From Chloroflexota bacterium (GTDB lineage: Bacteria > Chloroflexota > Anaerolineae > Anaerolineales > UBA11579): 64,000 bases of DNA. Of this stretch, positions 46,012 through 55,857 are shown piece by piece. Location of the stretch: assembly GCA_018662365.1 (NCBI GenBank), contig JABJGH010000022.1:101499-165498 (forward strand), written 5' to 3'. Below the pieces are notes generated by a model. The model was not told where the DNA came from. It was given only the letters and a program-made list of their open reading frames with translations, and did not search any database. Numbering within the stretch: the stretch's first letter is position 1; every line of letters starts with the position of its first letter. The position numbers and the translations under genes were made by a program.

Positions 46012-46629
46012 TTAGACCAATAATTTATCCAAAACTTTTTTAGATTTACCATCAATTTCATTATGGATACTTTCGCCGTGACTATCCATGGTAACAACAA
46101 CAGGAAAATCTTTTACTTCTAATACCCACATTGCTTCGGGAACCCCAAAATCCATTTTATAAACGCCTAATACTTTGTCTACAGATTGAGCAATTAGAGA
46201 TGCGGCTCCACCTATAGCATGGAAATATACTCCAGGGCCATTTACACAGGCCTGAAGGGTCTTTGCACCCATACCTCCTTTTCCGATCACACCCTTAATA
46301 TTAAAATGATCCATCACTCGGCCCTGATAGGGTTCTTCCCTAATAGACGTTGTGGGACCCGCTGCAACAAACTTATAATCACCCGATTCAAGCCCAGTGA
46401 CAACCGGGCCGCAGTGATATATCACCCCACAATCCAAAAAGGGCTTAATTGCTTCGTACACTTCAATATCGTCTCCCTCAAGTTCTTTATTCTTTTCAAT
46501 GAAGGTGTCAATCATCCACTTGTGCACTGTGTCTCTTCCGGTAATCATTATCCCCGATAACAAAACAGAATCACCGACTTTTAATTCTCTTATTTTTTCA
46601 TCACTGATTGGCATATTTACTTTAATCAT
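46012..46629 (-). CDS. Class I fumarate hydratase, beta (C-terminal) subunit
   Basis: The 205-residue protein matches the C-terminal domain of 4Fe-4S fumarases (TtdB-like), with a GPTTSIREEPYQ block near residue 91 and HFNIKGVIGKGGMG near 108 that bind substrate. It should work with the alpha subunit encoded 9 bp upstream to interconvert fumarate and malate. Tartrate dehydratase is the main alternative, since the two families share this arrangement; no tartrate genes are seen nearby. Confidence 0.9.
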   Translation of the reverse strand: MIKVNMPISDEKIRELKVGDSVLLSGIMITGRDTVHKWMIDTFIEKNKELEGDDIEVYEAIKPFLDCGVIYHCGPVVTGLESGDYKFVAAGPTTSIREEPYQGRVMDHFNIKGVIGKGGMGAKTLQACVNGPGVYFHAIGGAASLIAQSVDKVLGVYKMDFGVPEAMWVLEVKDFPVVVTMDSHGESIHNEIDGKSKKVLDKLLV

Positions 46630-46638
46630 TTCAATTTC

Positions 46639-47511
46639 CTATGAATAAACAACTTCGTCGTTAGTTATAACCATTTTGCGTCTACGATAGGCCCAACACA
46701 TATAGGAAACGGAAACAAAAAAACTCGCTGGCAGTCTGTGGGCTGTTTTAATTTTTGTTCCAATAACTGTTGTTTTACCACCAAAACCCATTGGACCAAT
46801 ACCCAGCTCATTGGCCTGTTTTGTTAGTGTTTCTTCCAACTCATTTAGGACAGGGTCTTCATTTTTATCATCAAGCGATCTAAGGAGCGACTCTTTGGAA
46901 GCGATGTAAGATGTCCCACGATCGCCTCCCACGGCAATTCCCAATATTCCTGGGGCACACCCCTTTCCCTGAGCTTGATAAACAGCATCCAATGCTACTC
47001 TCCGGACACCTTCCAAATCTCGACCAGCTCCAAGCTCCGCATTTGGTAATTTATATTGAGCTCCGACATTTTCGCATCCCCCGCCTTTCAACATGAGTTC
47101 AACTGTTAAGGTATCTCCATCCACTTCTTCAAAATGGACAGTTGGATAATGGTCTCCTCCCAGATTATTTCCCGAGTTGACTCCACTTATGGGATCTACT
47201 GCGTTGGGACGTAAATAGGCCATTTCTGTAGCTTGGACAACAGCATCTTGAATTTGAGATTTAATTTTTCTCGTACTCCATCCTTCAGGATAATGCACAA
47301 AGAAAATAGGTGTTCCTGTATCTTGGCAAATGGGAGTGGAGTTTTCGCGTGCAATCTCAAAATTATTGATGATCGTTTCCATTGCCCCATGGCCTGCGGT
47401 ACCTGGTTCTTCATCTTTAATTGATTTTCTGAGAGCTTTTTCCACATCTGGCGGCAAATTAGTTGCTGATAATCGTATCAATTCTAAAAATTTTTCTGTG
47501 AAGTCTTTCAT
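46639..47511 (-). CDS. Class I fumarate hydratase, alpha (N-terminal) subunit
   Basis: A 290-residue protein with the three cysteines expected to hold the 4Fe-4S cluster in PICQDTGTP, GGGCENVGA and GCAPGILG. The GGDRGTSY and GPMGFGGKTT blocks follow. In two-subunit fumarases of anaerobes and archaea this domain carries the cluster. The oxygen-sensitive class I enzyme fits an anaerobic or microaerophilic lifestyle. It is first in a two-gene operon. Confidence 0.92.
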   Translation of the reverse strand: MKDFTEKFLELIRLSATNLPPDVEKALRKSIKDEEPGTAGHGAMETIINNFEIARENSTPICQDTGTPIFFVHYPEGWSTRKIKSQIQDAVVQATEMAYLRPNAVDPISGVNSGNNLGGDHYPTVHFEEVDGDTLTVELMLKGGGCENVGAQYKLPNAELGAGRDLEGVRRVALDAVYQAQGKGCAPGILGIAVGGDRGTSYIASKESLLRSLDDKNEDPVLNELEETLTKQANELGIGPMGFGGKTTVIGTKIKTAHRLPASFFVSVSYMCWAYRRRKMVITNDEVVYS

Positions 47512-47626
47512 ATTTTATCTCCGGCGGGTGATCACAAAGTCTAATTGAAATTTTACCTCATATAAACTTTCTGTCAGTAAATAAACAATAAAAAGAAACA
47601 GGGTATTAACCATATGTACACTTGCA

Positions 47627-48193
47627 TCATTTTCTTCCAATTATCCAAGCAGAAATTCTCTCATTTGGGATTATATTAATATTGCTCGAAAATTTTCTCA
47701 TCATTTTATTAATTTCTGTTGGAGAGTGAATATGGCTGCCCATCAATGCCAATTTTTCAGCTATGGCGATCAGCTTTACTAGCAGTCGGTTAATATCTGG
47801 CTCTTCTATTAAAATAATTCCCCCGGGTTTGACTACACGAAAAAGTTCCTCGATAACCTTCTCTTGATTCGGAAAGTGATGAAGGGCATCCATAACCATA
47901 ATCCGATCGATAGAATTACTTTGAAAAGGCAAATTTTCACTGGAAGTACTAGATAAATCCTGAATACCTTTTTTCTTGGCCTCACCTAACATGGTCAGTG
48001 AAAGGTCAACTAAATATAAGTTTGAAACGTGCTTTCTTAAATCTGAAGAAACCCTTCCTGTTCCTCCCCCCACATCCAACAAAGAAACTTCATTTGACAA
48101 TTCCAAGACATCCACCATTTCCGCTGGATCACGGTCTCCAATTACTCGGTCATAAATTGGGGCGAGAATGTCAAATAAAATGTTTATAGGCAT
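47627..48193 (-). CDS. Class I SAM-dependent methyltransferase
   Basis: A 188-residue methyltransferase of the Methyltransf_11 type. LLDVGGGTGRVS near residue 40 binds AdoMet, MDALHHFPN near 95 is the post-II motif, and RVVKPGGIILIEE near 117 is motif III. The plan resembles UbiE/MenG and many small-molecule methyltransferases. It lies alone between fumarase and a divergent hydroxylase gene. The substrate is unknown. Confidence 0.85.
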   Translation of the reverse strand: MPINILFDILAPIYDRVIGDRDPAEMVDVLELSNEVSLLDVGGGTGRVSSDLRKHVSNLYLVDLSLTMLGEAKKKGIQDLSSTSSENLPFQSNSIDRIMVMDALHHFPNQEKVIEELFRVVKPGGIILIEEPDINRLLVKLIAIAEKLALMGSHIHSPTEINKMMRKFSSNINIIPNERISAWIIGRK

Positions 48194-48376
48194 ACTTAAA
48201 TTTTATCCTACTTGCATTAGAAATTTCTATATTTCTGTTGAATTTCATTGAATTATTGCTAATTAAGATATTCCCCACTATAATTATCTATATATTACCA
48301 TTTCAGATTCCTCAATAACTTTTCCTTAAAATAATTTTTCCCAGAAAATAATACCAATAAAATTTTGGAGATATCG

Positions 48377-49099
48377 ATGACCTCGCAACCAAATGAGACA
48401 AGCGAAAATCAAGAAGTTCAATTTTCTGATGAAGAGCATCTTATCTGGAAACTCCTATATGATCAACAAATTAACGAAGTTAAAAAATATGCGAGCAAAG
48501 AATTTTTGAGTGGTTTAGAAATTCTCGACCTTCCCTCAGATAATATTCCTGCCTTGGCTCATTTAAATTCAGCAATCACCCCGAATACGGGATGGAAAAC
48601 AGTGCGAACTGACGTTAGGTATACCGACGCGGTTCCCTGGTATAACCATTTCAACAGAAAAGAATTTTTGGTAACTAATTATTTACGATCAAAGGAAGAA
48701 CTAGAATTTACTCCCGAACCAGATATGTTTCATGATATTTTTGGCCATTTACCCTTCATGACGCTTCCCCATTATACAGAACTACAAGAGATGTTCGCAC
48801 CGGCGTTTTTACGAGCGAATGATGCTCAAAGGGAAAATATCAAGCGTCTGGCATGGTATAGCACCGAATTTGGTCTAATTATAGAAAATAATGAAAGAAA
48901 ATTATTTGGGACAGGCTTAATATCTTCATCGGGAGAAATGTCGCATGTTCTCTCAGGAAACACACCCATAGAAAAATTCACAATTGACAATGTGACATTA
49001 AATGAGAAAGCAATTTACAACTACAATGGTATCTTATTTGAATTTGACTCTATTGATTCATTAAAGATAGAACTAAGCAGTTATTTCGATAAGATATGA
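48377..49099 (+). CDS. Aromatic amino acid hydroxylase (phenylalanine 4-monooxygenase-like)
   Basis: The iron site is clear: PDMFHDIFGHLPFM has the two His ligands of pterin-dependent aromatic amino acid hydroxylases, and a Glu follows about 40 residues later in YSTEFGLI. The ATG at 48377 has GGAG at a good distance, so I drop an upstream TTG at 48365, giving 240 residues, near the short end for bacterial PhhA. It needs oxygen and a tetrahydropterin, which sits oddly with the oxygen-sensitive fumarase and AOR and suggests a facultative or microaerobic host. Confidence 0.9.
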   Translation: MTSQPNETSENQEVQFSDEEHLIWKLLYDQQINEVKKYASKEFLSGLEILDLPSDNIPALAHLNSAITPNTGWKTVRTDVRYTDAVPWYNHFNRKEFLVTNYLRSKEELEFTPEPDMFHDIFGHLPFMTLPHYTELQEMFAPAFLRANDAQRENIKRLAWYSTEFGLIIENNERKLFGTGLISSSGEMSHVLSGNTPIEKFTIDNVTLNEKAIYNYNGILFEFDSIDSLKIELSSYFDKI

Positions 49100-49217
49100 T
49101 CGGTAAACTTTAAGATTTTCCCCTAGCTCTAATCTAATAGTTTATAATTTAGTTAATTCACATAAGTAAATTATTAGTGAATGAAATATTTCAATTACCA
49201 GAGGAATTTTATATATT

Positions 49218-50888
49218 ATGTCGTCTGAAAAAGTAATCTATTCAATGGTTCGAGTTGGTCGAATTTACCCGCCAAATAAACAAGTTCTACGTGATATTTC
49301 ACTGGGTTTTTACTATGGGGCAAAAATTGGGGTATTGGGATTAAATGGTTCGGGAAAATCAACCCTCCTTAGAATCATGGCAGGGAAAGATACAGAATAT
49401 ATTGGCGAGATAGCAACTTCTAAAGGCTATAGTGTTGGGATGCTTGAACAAGAACCTGAACTGGATGATGAGAAAACTGTTCAAGAGGTGATCCAAGAAG
49501 CGGTTCAACCGATACTGAATTTGATCACCCAATTTGATGAAATAAGTGCAAAATTTGGGGAACCCGATGCCAACTTTGATAAAATTCTTGCGGAACAAGA
49601 AAAAATACAAAGTGAAATAGACCGCCTAGACGCATGGAATATTGAAAATCATTTAGACATTGCGATGAATGCCCTGGGCTGTCCACCAGCGGATACCCCA
49701 ATAAAGGTATTATCTGGCGGGGAAAGAAGAAGAGTTGCTCTAACAAGATTGCTCCTTGAAGAACCCGATATCTTACTATTAGATGAGCCCACAAATCATT
49801 TAGATGCAGAATCTACTGCATGGTTGGAAAGACATTTACGTGAATACAAAGGAACAGTTATCGCAGTAACGCATGATCGATATTTTTTGGATAATGTTGC
49901 GGGATGGATTTTAGAACTAGATCGGGGTCACGGAATTCCCTGGAAAGGCAATTATTCCTCTTGGTTGGAACAGAAGCAAGAAAAATTAAAATTAGAAGAA
50001 AAGACTCAATCGAAAAGACAAAAAACCCTAGAACGAGAATTAGAATGGATTCGGATGACCCCAAAGGCGAAACAGGCAAAGGGTAAGGCAAGAGTAAATG
50101 CCTATGAAAATCTATTAAGTCAAGAGTATGAAAAACAACGGGCAGATCTCGAAATATATATCCCCCCCGGACCCAGGCTAGGTGATATTGTGATCAACTT
50201 TGAGGGAATCAATAAGGCATATGATAAAAGGGTTCTGATCCAGGATCTCACCGCAAGCATGCCTCCAGGTAGTATCATTGGCATAATTGGTCCCAATGGC
50301 TCTGGAAAATCTACATTATTAAAAATGATTGCGGGGCAGGAAAATCCAGATTCTGGCTCGATTGATATAGGTAAAACAGTCGTACTTGCCTACGCAGATC
50401 AAAATCGCAGCCTAGATGGGGATAAAACTGTTTGGGAGGAAATTTCAGAGGGTTTAGATATGTTGGTTCTAGGGGAGCAAAAAATCAATTCTAGAGCTTA
50501 TGTGGCGACCTATAATTTCTCTGGATCTGATCAACAAGTATTAGTAAAATCCCTTTCCGGTGGAGAAAGAAATCGAGTGCATTTGGCAAAAACGATGAAA
50601 TCTCTGGGAAATGTGATAATGCTTGATGAACCCACAAACGATTTGGATGTCAACACGTTAAGGGCGTTGGAAGAAGCTATTGAGAATTTTGCGGGATGTG
50701 CCCTAGTGGTAAGCCATGATAGATGGTTCTTGGACCGAATTGCTACCCATATTCTTGCATTTGAAAGTGATGGAAAGGTGAGCATGCATATTGGTAATTG
50801 GTCAGACTTTGAGGAAAATCAAAGAAAAAGGAATGGGGAAGATGGAAAAAGTGCTGAAGGAAAGCACAGATCCTTAAAGCGAAATTAA
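49218..50888 (+). CDS. ettA: ABC-F translation factor EttA
   Basis: EttA binds the ribosomal E site and gates the first peptide bonds according to energy status. The 556 residues hold two ABC domains: Walker A GLNGSGKST with signature LSGGERRRV, and GPNGSGKST with signature LSGGERNRV. Between them lies a charged coiled linker (about residues 245-315) with the EWIRMTPKAKQAKGKAR segment typical of EttA. No membrane part exists. It is monocistronic by context. Confidence 0.93.
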   Translation: MSSEKVIYSMVRVGRIYPPNKQVLRDISLGFYYGAKIGVLGLNGSGKSTLLRIMAGKDTEYIGEIATSKGYSVGMLEQEPELDDEKTVQEVIQEAVQPILNLITQFDEISAKFGEPDANFDKILAEQEKIQSEIDRLDAWNIENHLDIAMNALGCPPADTPIKVLSGGERRRVALTRLLLEEPDILLLDEPTNHLDAESTAWLERHLREYKGTVIAVTHDRYFLDNVAGWILELDRGHGIPWKGNYSSWLEQKQEKLKLEEKTQSKRQKTLERELEWIRMTPKAKQAKGKARVNAYENLLSQEYEKQRADLEIYIPPGPRLGDIVINFEGINKAYDKRVLIQDLTASMPPGSIIGIIGPNGSGKSTLLKMIAGQENPDSGSIDIGKTVVLAYADQNRSLDGDKTVWEEISEGLDMLVLGEQKINSRAYVATYNFSGSDQQVLVKSLSGGERNRVHLAKTMKSLGNVIMLDEPTNDLDVNTLRALEEAIENFAGCALVVSHDRWFLDRIATHILAFESDGKVSMHIGNWSDFEENQRKRNGEDGKSAEGKHRSLKRN

Positions 50889-51016
50889 AACATGATTTGG
50901 GATGAAGTATTCAATATCAAACAACCAATCTATTCTGGTGTCTTTATCTTTACAGCAAATATTAAACGAATGTTCGATCTACTTTAGGTTAAATTGGAAG
51001 AAAACTACAAATAATA

Positions 51017-52561
51017 TTACTCTACAACACCAGCCATCATCAGGCCGAGTCTTTCGGTAGTTGCCTCTTCGCGATCAATGATTCCCATGATCTCTCCCTC
51101 AAATATCACAGCTATTCGATCAGAAAGGGCAAGTATTTCATCTAGATCTTCAGAAATCAATATGGTGGCGGTTCCCTCTTCCCGCTGCTCTAAAAGACGT
51201 AAATGCACATATTCCATTGCGCCAATATCCAAACCGCGCGTTGGCTGAGCCGCAATTAAAGTTCTCGGTTTACGGAAAAGTTCCCTCGCCAAAACTAATT
51301 TTTGAATATTTCCACCCGAAAGGCTCTTTACTGTCGTTTCCTGCGAAGGTGTTTTAACATTAAAGCTCTTAATCATTTCATCTGAATGCGTTGAAATATT
51401 TTTTAAATTAAGGAATCCATTATTTGCAAAGGGCAATTGATCATACTCTCTCAAAATTAGATTTTCCGCTACGGTAAATTCCTTTATCATTCCATCACGC
51501 ATGCGTTCTTCAGGAATGTAAGAGAGACTGCGGTTTATCAATTCTTTGGGAGATAATCCTGTAACATCCTCGTCCTCTAACACAACTTGGCCAGACGTCA
51601 CGTTTCTTAGGCCGGTAATTACTTCAGCTAATTCCTTTTGTCCATTACCCGAAACACCTGCAACCCCCAATATTTCACCTGAGTAAACTTCTAAATCAAT
51701 ACCCTTTAATGCGGGGGTCCCTCGGTCACTTTGCGCAGAAATATTCTTAAGAATGAGTTTTTTTTCTGATTTTTCATTTGACACTCTTTCTTTTTTAAGA
51801 CCAATTTCACGCCCCACCATCATCTCTGCGAGCTTTTCTTTGGTTGCGCCTTCCACTGGAATAGTGCCAATCATATGGCCATCACGGAGGACTGAAATGC
51901 GATGGCTAATATCCAATACCTCGTGCAATTTATGGGAAATAAAAATTAAGGCATGTCCATCATCCATCATTTTACGCATTGTCAAAAAGAATTCATCTAC
52001 TTCTTGGGGGGTTAAAACTGCTGTAGGTTCGTCCAGAATTAATAATGCTGCGCCCCGATATAAAGCCTTAATGATCTCCACCCTTTGCTGCTGACCCACA
52101 GAGAGTTGCCAAATCAACGCTTTTGGATCTACTTGTAAACCATATATTTCAGATAATTCTTGAATTCTTTGAGAAACGATATCGAGATCGGTCAGGGGTC
52201 CCCGAGTTGAAGCCAATCCTAAAGCAACATTTTCTGCAACAGTTAAAGATTCAACCAACATGAAGTGTTGGTGAATCATGCCAATTCCCAGACCAATAGA
52301 ATCTACCGGAGAACCAATAACCACCTGTTCTCCGTCCAACTTAATCGCCCCCTCTTCTGGAGGATATAAACCATAGAGTACTTTCATCAAGGTGCTTTTT
52401 CCAGCACCGTTTTCACCAAGGAGGGCATGCACTTCCCCAGCCTTGACATCAAAGTTAACTCTATTGTTAGCGATTACACCTGGAAAAAACTTACTTATTT
52501 CGATCATCTCTAGGTGATTGATCTTTTTTTGTCCGGTTGGCAATAATTGGCTATCACTCAT
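51017..52561 (-). CDS. ABC transporter ATPase, BMP/purine type, two ABC domains (system 2)
   Basis: A paralogue of the ATPase at 39815-41344 with the same layout: GENGAGKST, LSVGQQQRVE and LLILDEPTAVL in the first half; AGVSGNGQKE, LSGGNIQK and AAQPTRGLDIGA in the second. It is the last gene of the second BMP operon, which has the order permease, permease, binding protein, ATPase, unlike system 1. A long hairpin separates it from the binding-protein gene. Confidence 0.93.
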   Translation of the reverse strand: MSDSQLLPTGQKKINHLEMIEISKFFPGVIANNRVNFDVKAGEVHALLGENGAGKSTLMKVLYGLYPPEEGAIKLDGEQVVIGSPVDSIGLGIGMIHQHFMLVESLTVAENVALGLASTRGPLTDLDIVSQRIQELSEIYGLQVDPKALIWQLSVGQQQRVEIIKALYRGAALLILDEPTAVLTPQEVDEFFLTMRKMMDDGHALIFISHKLHEVLDISHRISVLRDGHMIGTIPVEGATKEKLAEMMVGREIGLKKERVSNEKSEKKLILKNISAQSDRGTPALKGIDLEVYSGEILGVAGVSGNGQKELAEVITGLRNVTSGQVVLEDEDVTGLSPKELINRSLSYIPEERMRDGMIKEFTVAENLILREYDQLPFANNGFLNLKNISTHSDEMIKSFNVKTPSQETTVKSLSGGNIQKLVLARELFRKPRTLIAAQPTRGLDIGAMEYVHLRLLEQREEGTATILISEDLDEILALSDRIAVIFEGEIMGIIDREEATTERLGLMMAGVVE

Positions 52562-52607
52562 AACTGTTAACCCTTAAATCGTGAATACAGAATTTACATT
52601 ATTACTG

Positions 52608-52636
52608 CTTAGGGGGCAGGATACCTGCCCCCTAAG
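52608..52636 (-). terminator. Intercistronic hairpin between binding protein and ATPase (system 2)
   Basis: A perfect 13-base-pair GC-rich stem (CTTAGGGGGCAGG and its complement) with a three-base loop, 12 bases after the binding-protein stop. No thymine run follows on the minus strand, so it is more likely an mRNA-stabilising or partial attenuating hairpin than a full terminator. Confidence 0.75.
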
Positions 52637-52647
52637 AATATTACTAT

Positions 52648-53652
52648 TTACGGAAAAACTGAGATTGAACCGTCTATAATTCCGGCAATGGTAGCATCAG
52701 CGGCAGATTGAACGTCCGCAGGTAATGCATAGTCACCATTGAATTCAATTACCAAGCCACCATTGGCAAGGGTAATCTCGAAGGATTGTCCACCATAGGT
52801 ACCACCATGGATCAAATCGATCATATCTTCAAGGACAACTTCCCATCGATAAACTTGGTTGGCAACAACGATACTAGGAGCTAATGAAGATTGGCTAGAT
52901 TGTGTTCCGAACCATAATGCACCATTTTCTTCTGCTGCACCAATTGCACCAACAACCATTTGGGCTGTTCCAGTCAATACATCAGCACCAGCGCCGATGT
53001 GAGTCTGGGCAGCTTCAGATGCCAGAGCAACATCAGAGAAAGAACCAATCCAGTTTGTATTTACTTCTGTACCTGCATCAGTAGCAGCTGCACCAACTGC
53101 AAATCCATCTACATATAATTTTGCGTCACCAGTTTCAATGGGTCCAACGACGCCAATCACAGCACTCTCAGATAACATTGTAGCCATCACACCATTTACA
53201 TATCCACCCTCTTCTGCTCGGGCTTCATAGGCGAAAATATTGGGTAAACCAAAAGTATCTACAGTGGTTCCCCAGGCAAAGCTGGTTTCAAGGAAATCTG
53301 GTGCAATTTCTTGCAAGGAACTGCCATATTGTGAACCATGAGCAATGACTAAATCAAATCCTTGGCTTGCATAGTCACGGATAGCGGCTGCTGCATCATC
53401 TACAATGAACATTCCTTCAGAATAAACAATTTCAAAACTGTCCGCGCCAGTGTCAGCTTGGATAGCCAATAACGCATCATACATACTTTGGCTAAATGCC
53501 AAATCATTTATCGCACTAGGCATTACTACGGCAACTTTAAAAATATCAGCAGGTACTTCTACAACTGTGGCTTCATTTTCTGCTCCACCACATGCACTAA
53601 TCATTAGTACGACGAGCAACAACATTGCTAGGGTTTTTTGAATTTTTTTCAT
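52648..53652 (-). CDS. BMP-family lipoprotein, purine ABC transporter binding protein (system 2)
   Basis: A 334-residue lipoprotein (signal with lipobox MISACGG). Mature residues show VAVVMPSAINDLAFSQSM, the ASQGFDLVIAHGSQYG block and GADVLTGTAQM, as in PnrA/BMP proteins. It is shorter and lacks the cysteines of the system 1 protein, so the two are old paralogues with probably different ligands. AGGAAAGGATAAAAATG gives the ribosome site. Location next to the molybdenum hydroxylase genes supports purine bases or nucleosides as ligand. Confidence 0.9.
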   Translation of the reverse strand: MKKIQKTLAMLLLVVLMISACGGAENEATVVEVPADIFKVAVVMPSAINDLAFSQSMYDALLAIQADTGADSFEIVYSEGMFIVDDAAAAIRDYASQGFDLVIAHGSQYGSSLQEIAPDFLETSFAWGTTVDTFGLPNIFAYEARAEEGGYVNGVMATMLSESAVIGVVGPIETGDAKLYVDGFAVGAAATDAGTEVNTNWIGSFSDVALASEAAQTHIGAGADVLTGTAQMVVGAIGAAEENGALWFGTQSSQSSLAPSIVVANQVYRWEVVLEDMIDLIHGGTYGGQSFEITLANGGLVIEFNGDYALPADVQSAADATIAGIIDGSISVFP

Positions 53653-53733
53653 TTTTATCCTTTCCTATATAATAATTTAATAATTTTTCTCGACTTACTC
53701 AATCTTTTTAGGCATTTACCTCCTTTTTCAATA

Positions 53734-54666
53734 TTAATGTCCTCTTTCAAATGGTTTTGTTAACGCTGATGGGGGCCTTACGCGTTGGACAGTAACTACA
53801 AGAGCAATGATCGTAAGTACGTAAGGCATCATCACGGCAAAATCTGAGGGGATTGGAATATTTAAAACTTGCACCCATAACTGCAGGGAATTGACCATCG
53901 AGAATAATAATGCGCCACCCATGACGGCGATTGGACGCCATCCGCCAAAATAAACTAAGGCAACGGCAATAAATCCAAGTCCACTTGTCATATTTTGTTG
54001 AAATACATTTAATAATGCAATAGACAGCGAAGCACCTGCGATTCCAGACATCATTCCGCCGAAGGAAATTGTTAGATAGCGGATTTTACTCACGCTTACA
54101 CCTAAGGAATCTGCCGCTTCAGGAGATTCTCCTACCGCTTTTATTTTTAATCCTAAAGTAGTTTTATTGAGAACAAACCATGCAACAAAAACCATTGCAT
54201 AGGCGCCATAAACCAAAATATTATGATTAAAGAATATCTGACCAACAATCGGCAAATCACTCAAAACCGGGAAATAAATAGGCCTAAATCCGCTTACAGT
54301 CACCACAGTGCCCATTAATTTTTGAAACAATAAATCACTTAGACCCAGTCCAAACAGGTAGAATCCAATTCCGCTGATTCCTTGAACTGCTTGCAAATTA
54401 ATGCTTACAAATGCCATCCCCAAACCCATAATTAGACCGGTTAGCATAGCAGCTAAAAGACCAAACCAAAGATTGCCAGTGGTTAGAGAAACGTAAAAAG
54501 CAGCGAAGGCTCCTAAAAGCATTTGCCCTTCGACGCCCAAATTTAATACCCCACTTCTTTGCCCAAAGGTTTCACCTATCGACGCATATAGATAGGGCGT
54601 TGCAAGACGAATGCCCGATGCAATTATTCCTACTAACACCGCTTCTGTAAAGAATTTTTCGATCAT
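53734..54666 (-). CDS. ABC transporter permease, BMP/purine type (system 2, second subunit)
   Basis: A 310-residue BPD_transp_2 permease with QRSGVLNLGVEGQMLLGA and the coupling loop AVGESPEAADSLGVSVSKIR, corresponding to the permease at 42444 in system 1. It overlaps the first permease by four bases and precedes the binding-protein gene by 81 bp. Confidence 0.92.
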   Translation of the reverse strand: MIEKFFTEAVLVGIIASGIRLATPYLYASIGETFGQRSGVLNLGVEGQMLLGAFAAFYVSLTTGNLWFGLLAAMLTGLIMGLGMAFVSINLQAVQGISGIGFYLFGLGLSDLLFQKLMGTVVTVSGFRPIYFPVLSDLPIVGQIFFNHNILVYGAYAMVFVAWFVLNKTTLGLKIKAVGESPEAADSLGVSVSKIRYLTISFGGMMSGIAGASLSIALLNVFQQNMTSGLGFIAVALVYFGGWRPIAVMGGALLFSMVNSLQLWVQVLNIPIPSDFAVMMPYVLTIIALVVTVQRVRPPSALTKPFERGH

Positions 54667-55814
54667 GAACCCACCTCCTTGACAGCTTTTTCTGGGTTTG
54701 GCGGTGGATCTCCATCAATTTCAGCCATCATATCTGTTAATCTTTTTTGCTCCCGAGTTTTTCTCCATTTTTCACTACTCACAACAAATACCACGACCAA
54801 CCCATTAATTGTTGTAATCAATGCGGAGGGCACCTGCATTACTCTTTGCAATTTATTTGCGCCAACTAAAAGTGCCCCAAAGAAAAAGGCTGCGGGAATG
54901 GTACCAATAGGATTAAGTTGTCCAAAAAGGGCTGCCACAATACCGTTGAACCCAGCATTTCCTGTAAATCCTGTCGCTGAGCCATCTGTGATCATTCGAT
55001 GATTGATGCCAAATACCTGAATAGCTCCTGCCAATCCAGCAAAGGCTCCGCTTAATAATAAAGCTAAAACTATTTGTCTTTTTACATCGATCCCTGCATA
55101 ACGAGAGGCAAACCGATTCTGTCCAACAGCACGAATTCGATAACCTATGGTTGTGCGCCACAGCAATATGTACACCAAAATTGCCAATAACACCGCAATT
55201 CCCGCTCCAAGATGTAATCGTGTTGGAATGAGTCGAGGGAGATCAAAACTAGTAGATAGACGAGCAGTTTGAGGAATTTGGGATGCTTTGGCCGCTTGAA
55301 CCGGATCGATCATCGGACCACTAAGTAAAAAGTTCATTAATTGCACTGCGATGGCATTCATCATGATCGTGCTCAAAATTTCATTCACATTGAAATAGGC
55401 TTTCAATGCGCCTGGGATACCTCCCCAAAAAGCGCCGCCTACAAAACCAGCCAACATAGCCAGGGGGATCATCACAATACCAGGCCAATCTGGAAATGCC
55501 AAACCTAAGGCTGTAGCTAATAATGCACCGATGATCATCTGACCTTCACCACCGATATTGATCACATTTCCGCGGAAGGAAATACAAATCCCCAATCCAA
55601 TCAATAATAAAGGAGTTGCCTTAACAACTGTGTCTGCGAGAGAGTTTGCACTACCAAAAGCACCGTCTAATAACGCCCCAAAAGCTTCAAATGGATTTGC
55701 CCCCAAAACAAGCAACATGAGTGCACCTACAGCTAATGCAGCAAGTGCAGCAAAAACCGGCAATAGAGCGTCTGCTAATTTGGATACTGACTCAGATCTC
55801 AGCCATTTTTCCAT
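54663..55814 (-). CDS. ABC transporter permease, BMP/purine type (system 2, first subunit)
   Basis: A 383-residue BPD_transp_2 permease, counterpart of the one at 41341. SFRGNVINIGGEGQMIIGA and AVGQNRFASRYAGIDVKRQ mark the conserved blocks. A charged cytoplasmic tail of about 30 residues ends the protein. Its gene is only 43 bp behind the molybdenum hydroxylase gene, so all six genes from 59551 down to 51017 may share transcripts. Confidence 0.92.
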   Translation of the reverse strand: MEKWLRSESVSKLADALLPVFAALAALAVGALMLLVLGANPFEAFGALLDGAFGSANSLADTVVKATPLLLIGLGICISFRGNVINIGGEGQMIIGALLATALGLAFPDWPGIVMIPLAMLAGFVGGAFWGGIPGALKAYFNVNEILSTIMMNAIAVQLMNFLLSGPMIDPVQAAKASQIPQTARLSTSFDLPRLIPTRLHLGAGIAVLLAILVYILLWRTTIGYRIRAVGQNRFASRYAGIDVKRQIVLALLLSGAFAGLAGAIQVFGINHRMITDGSATGFTGNAGFNGIVAALFGQLNPIGTIPAAFFFGALLVGANKLQRVMQVPSALITTINGLVVVFVVSSEKWRKTREQKRLTDMMAEIDGDPPPNPEKAVKEVGS

Positions 55815-55857
55815 TTATTAACCTTCCTTAACTATTTTCCCTTAGTTAAAATTTCAG

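Noticed and set aside
50892..50987. 31-codon frame after ettA
   Set aside because: No ribosome site, no recognisable motif, and it sits in a convergent intergenic space.
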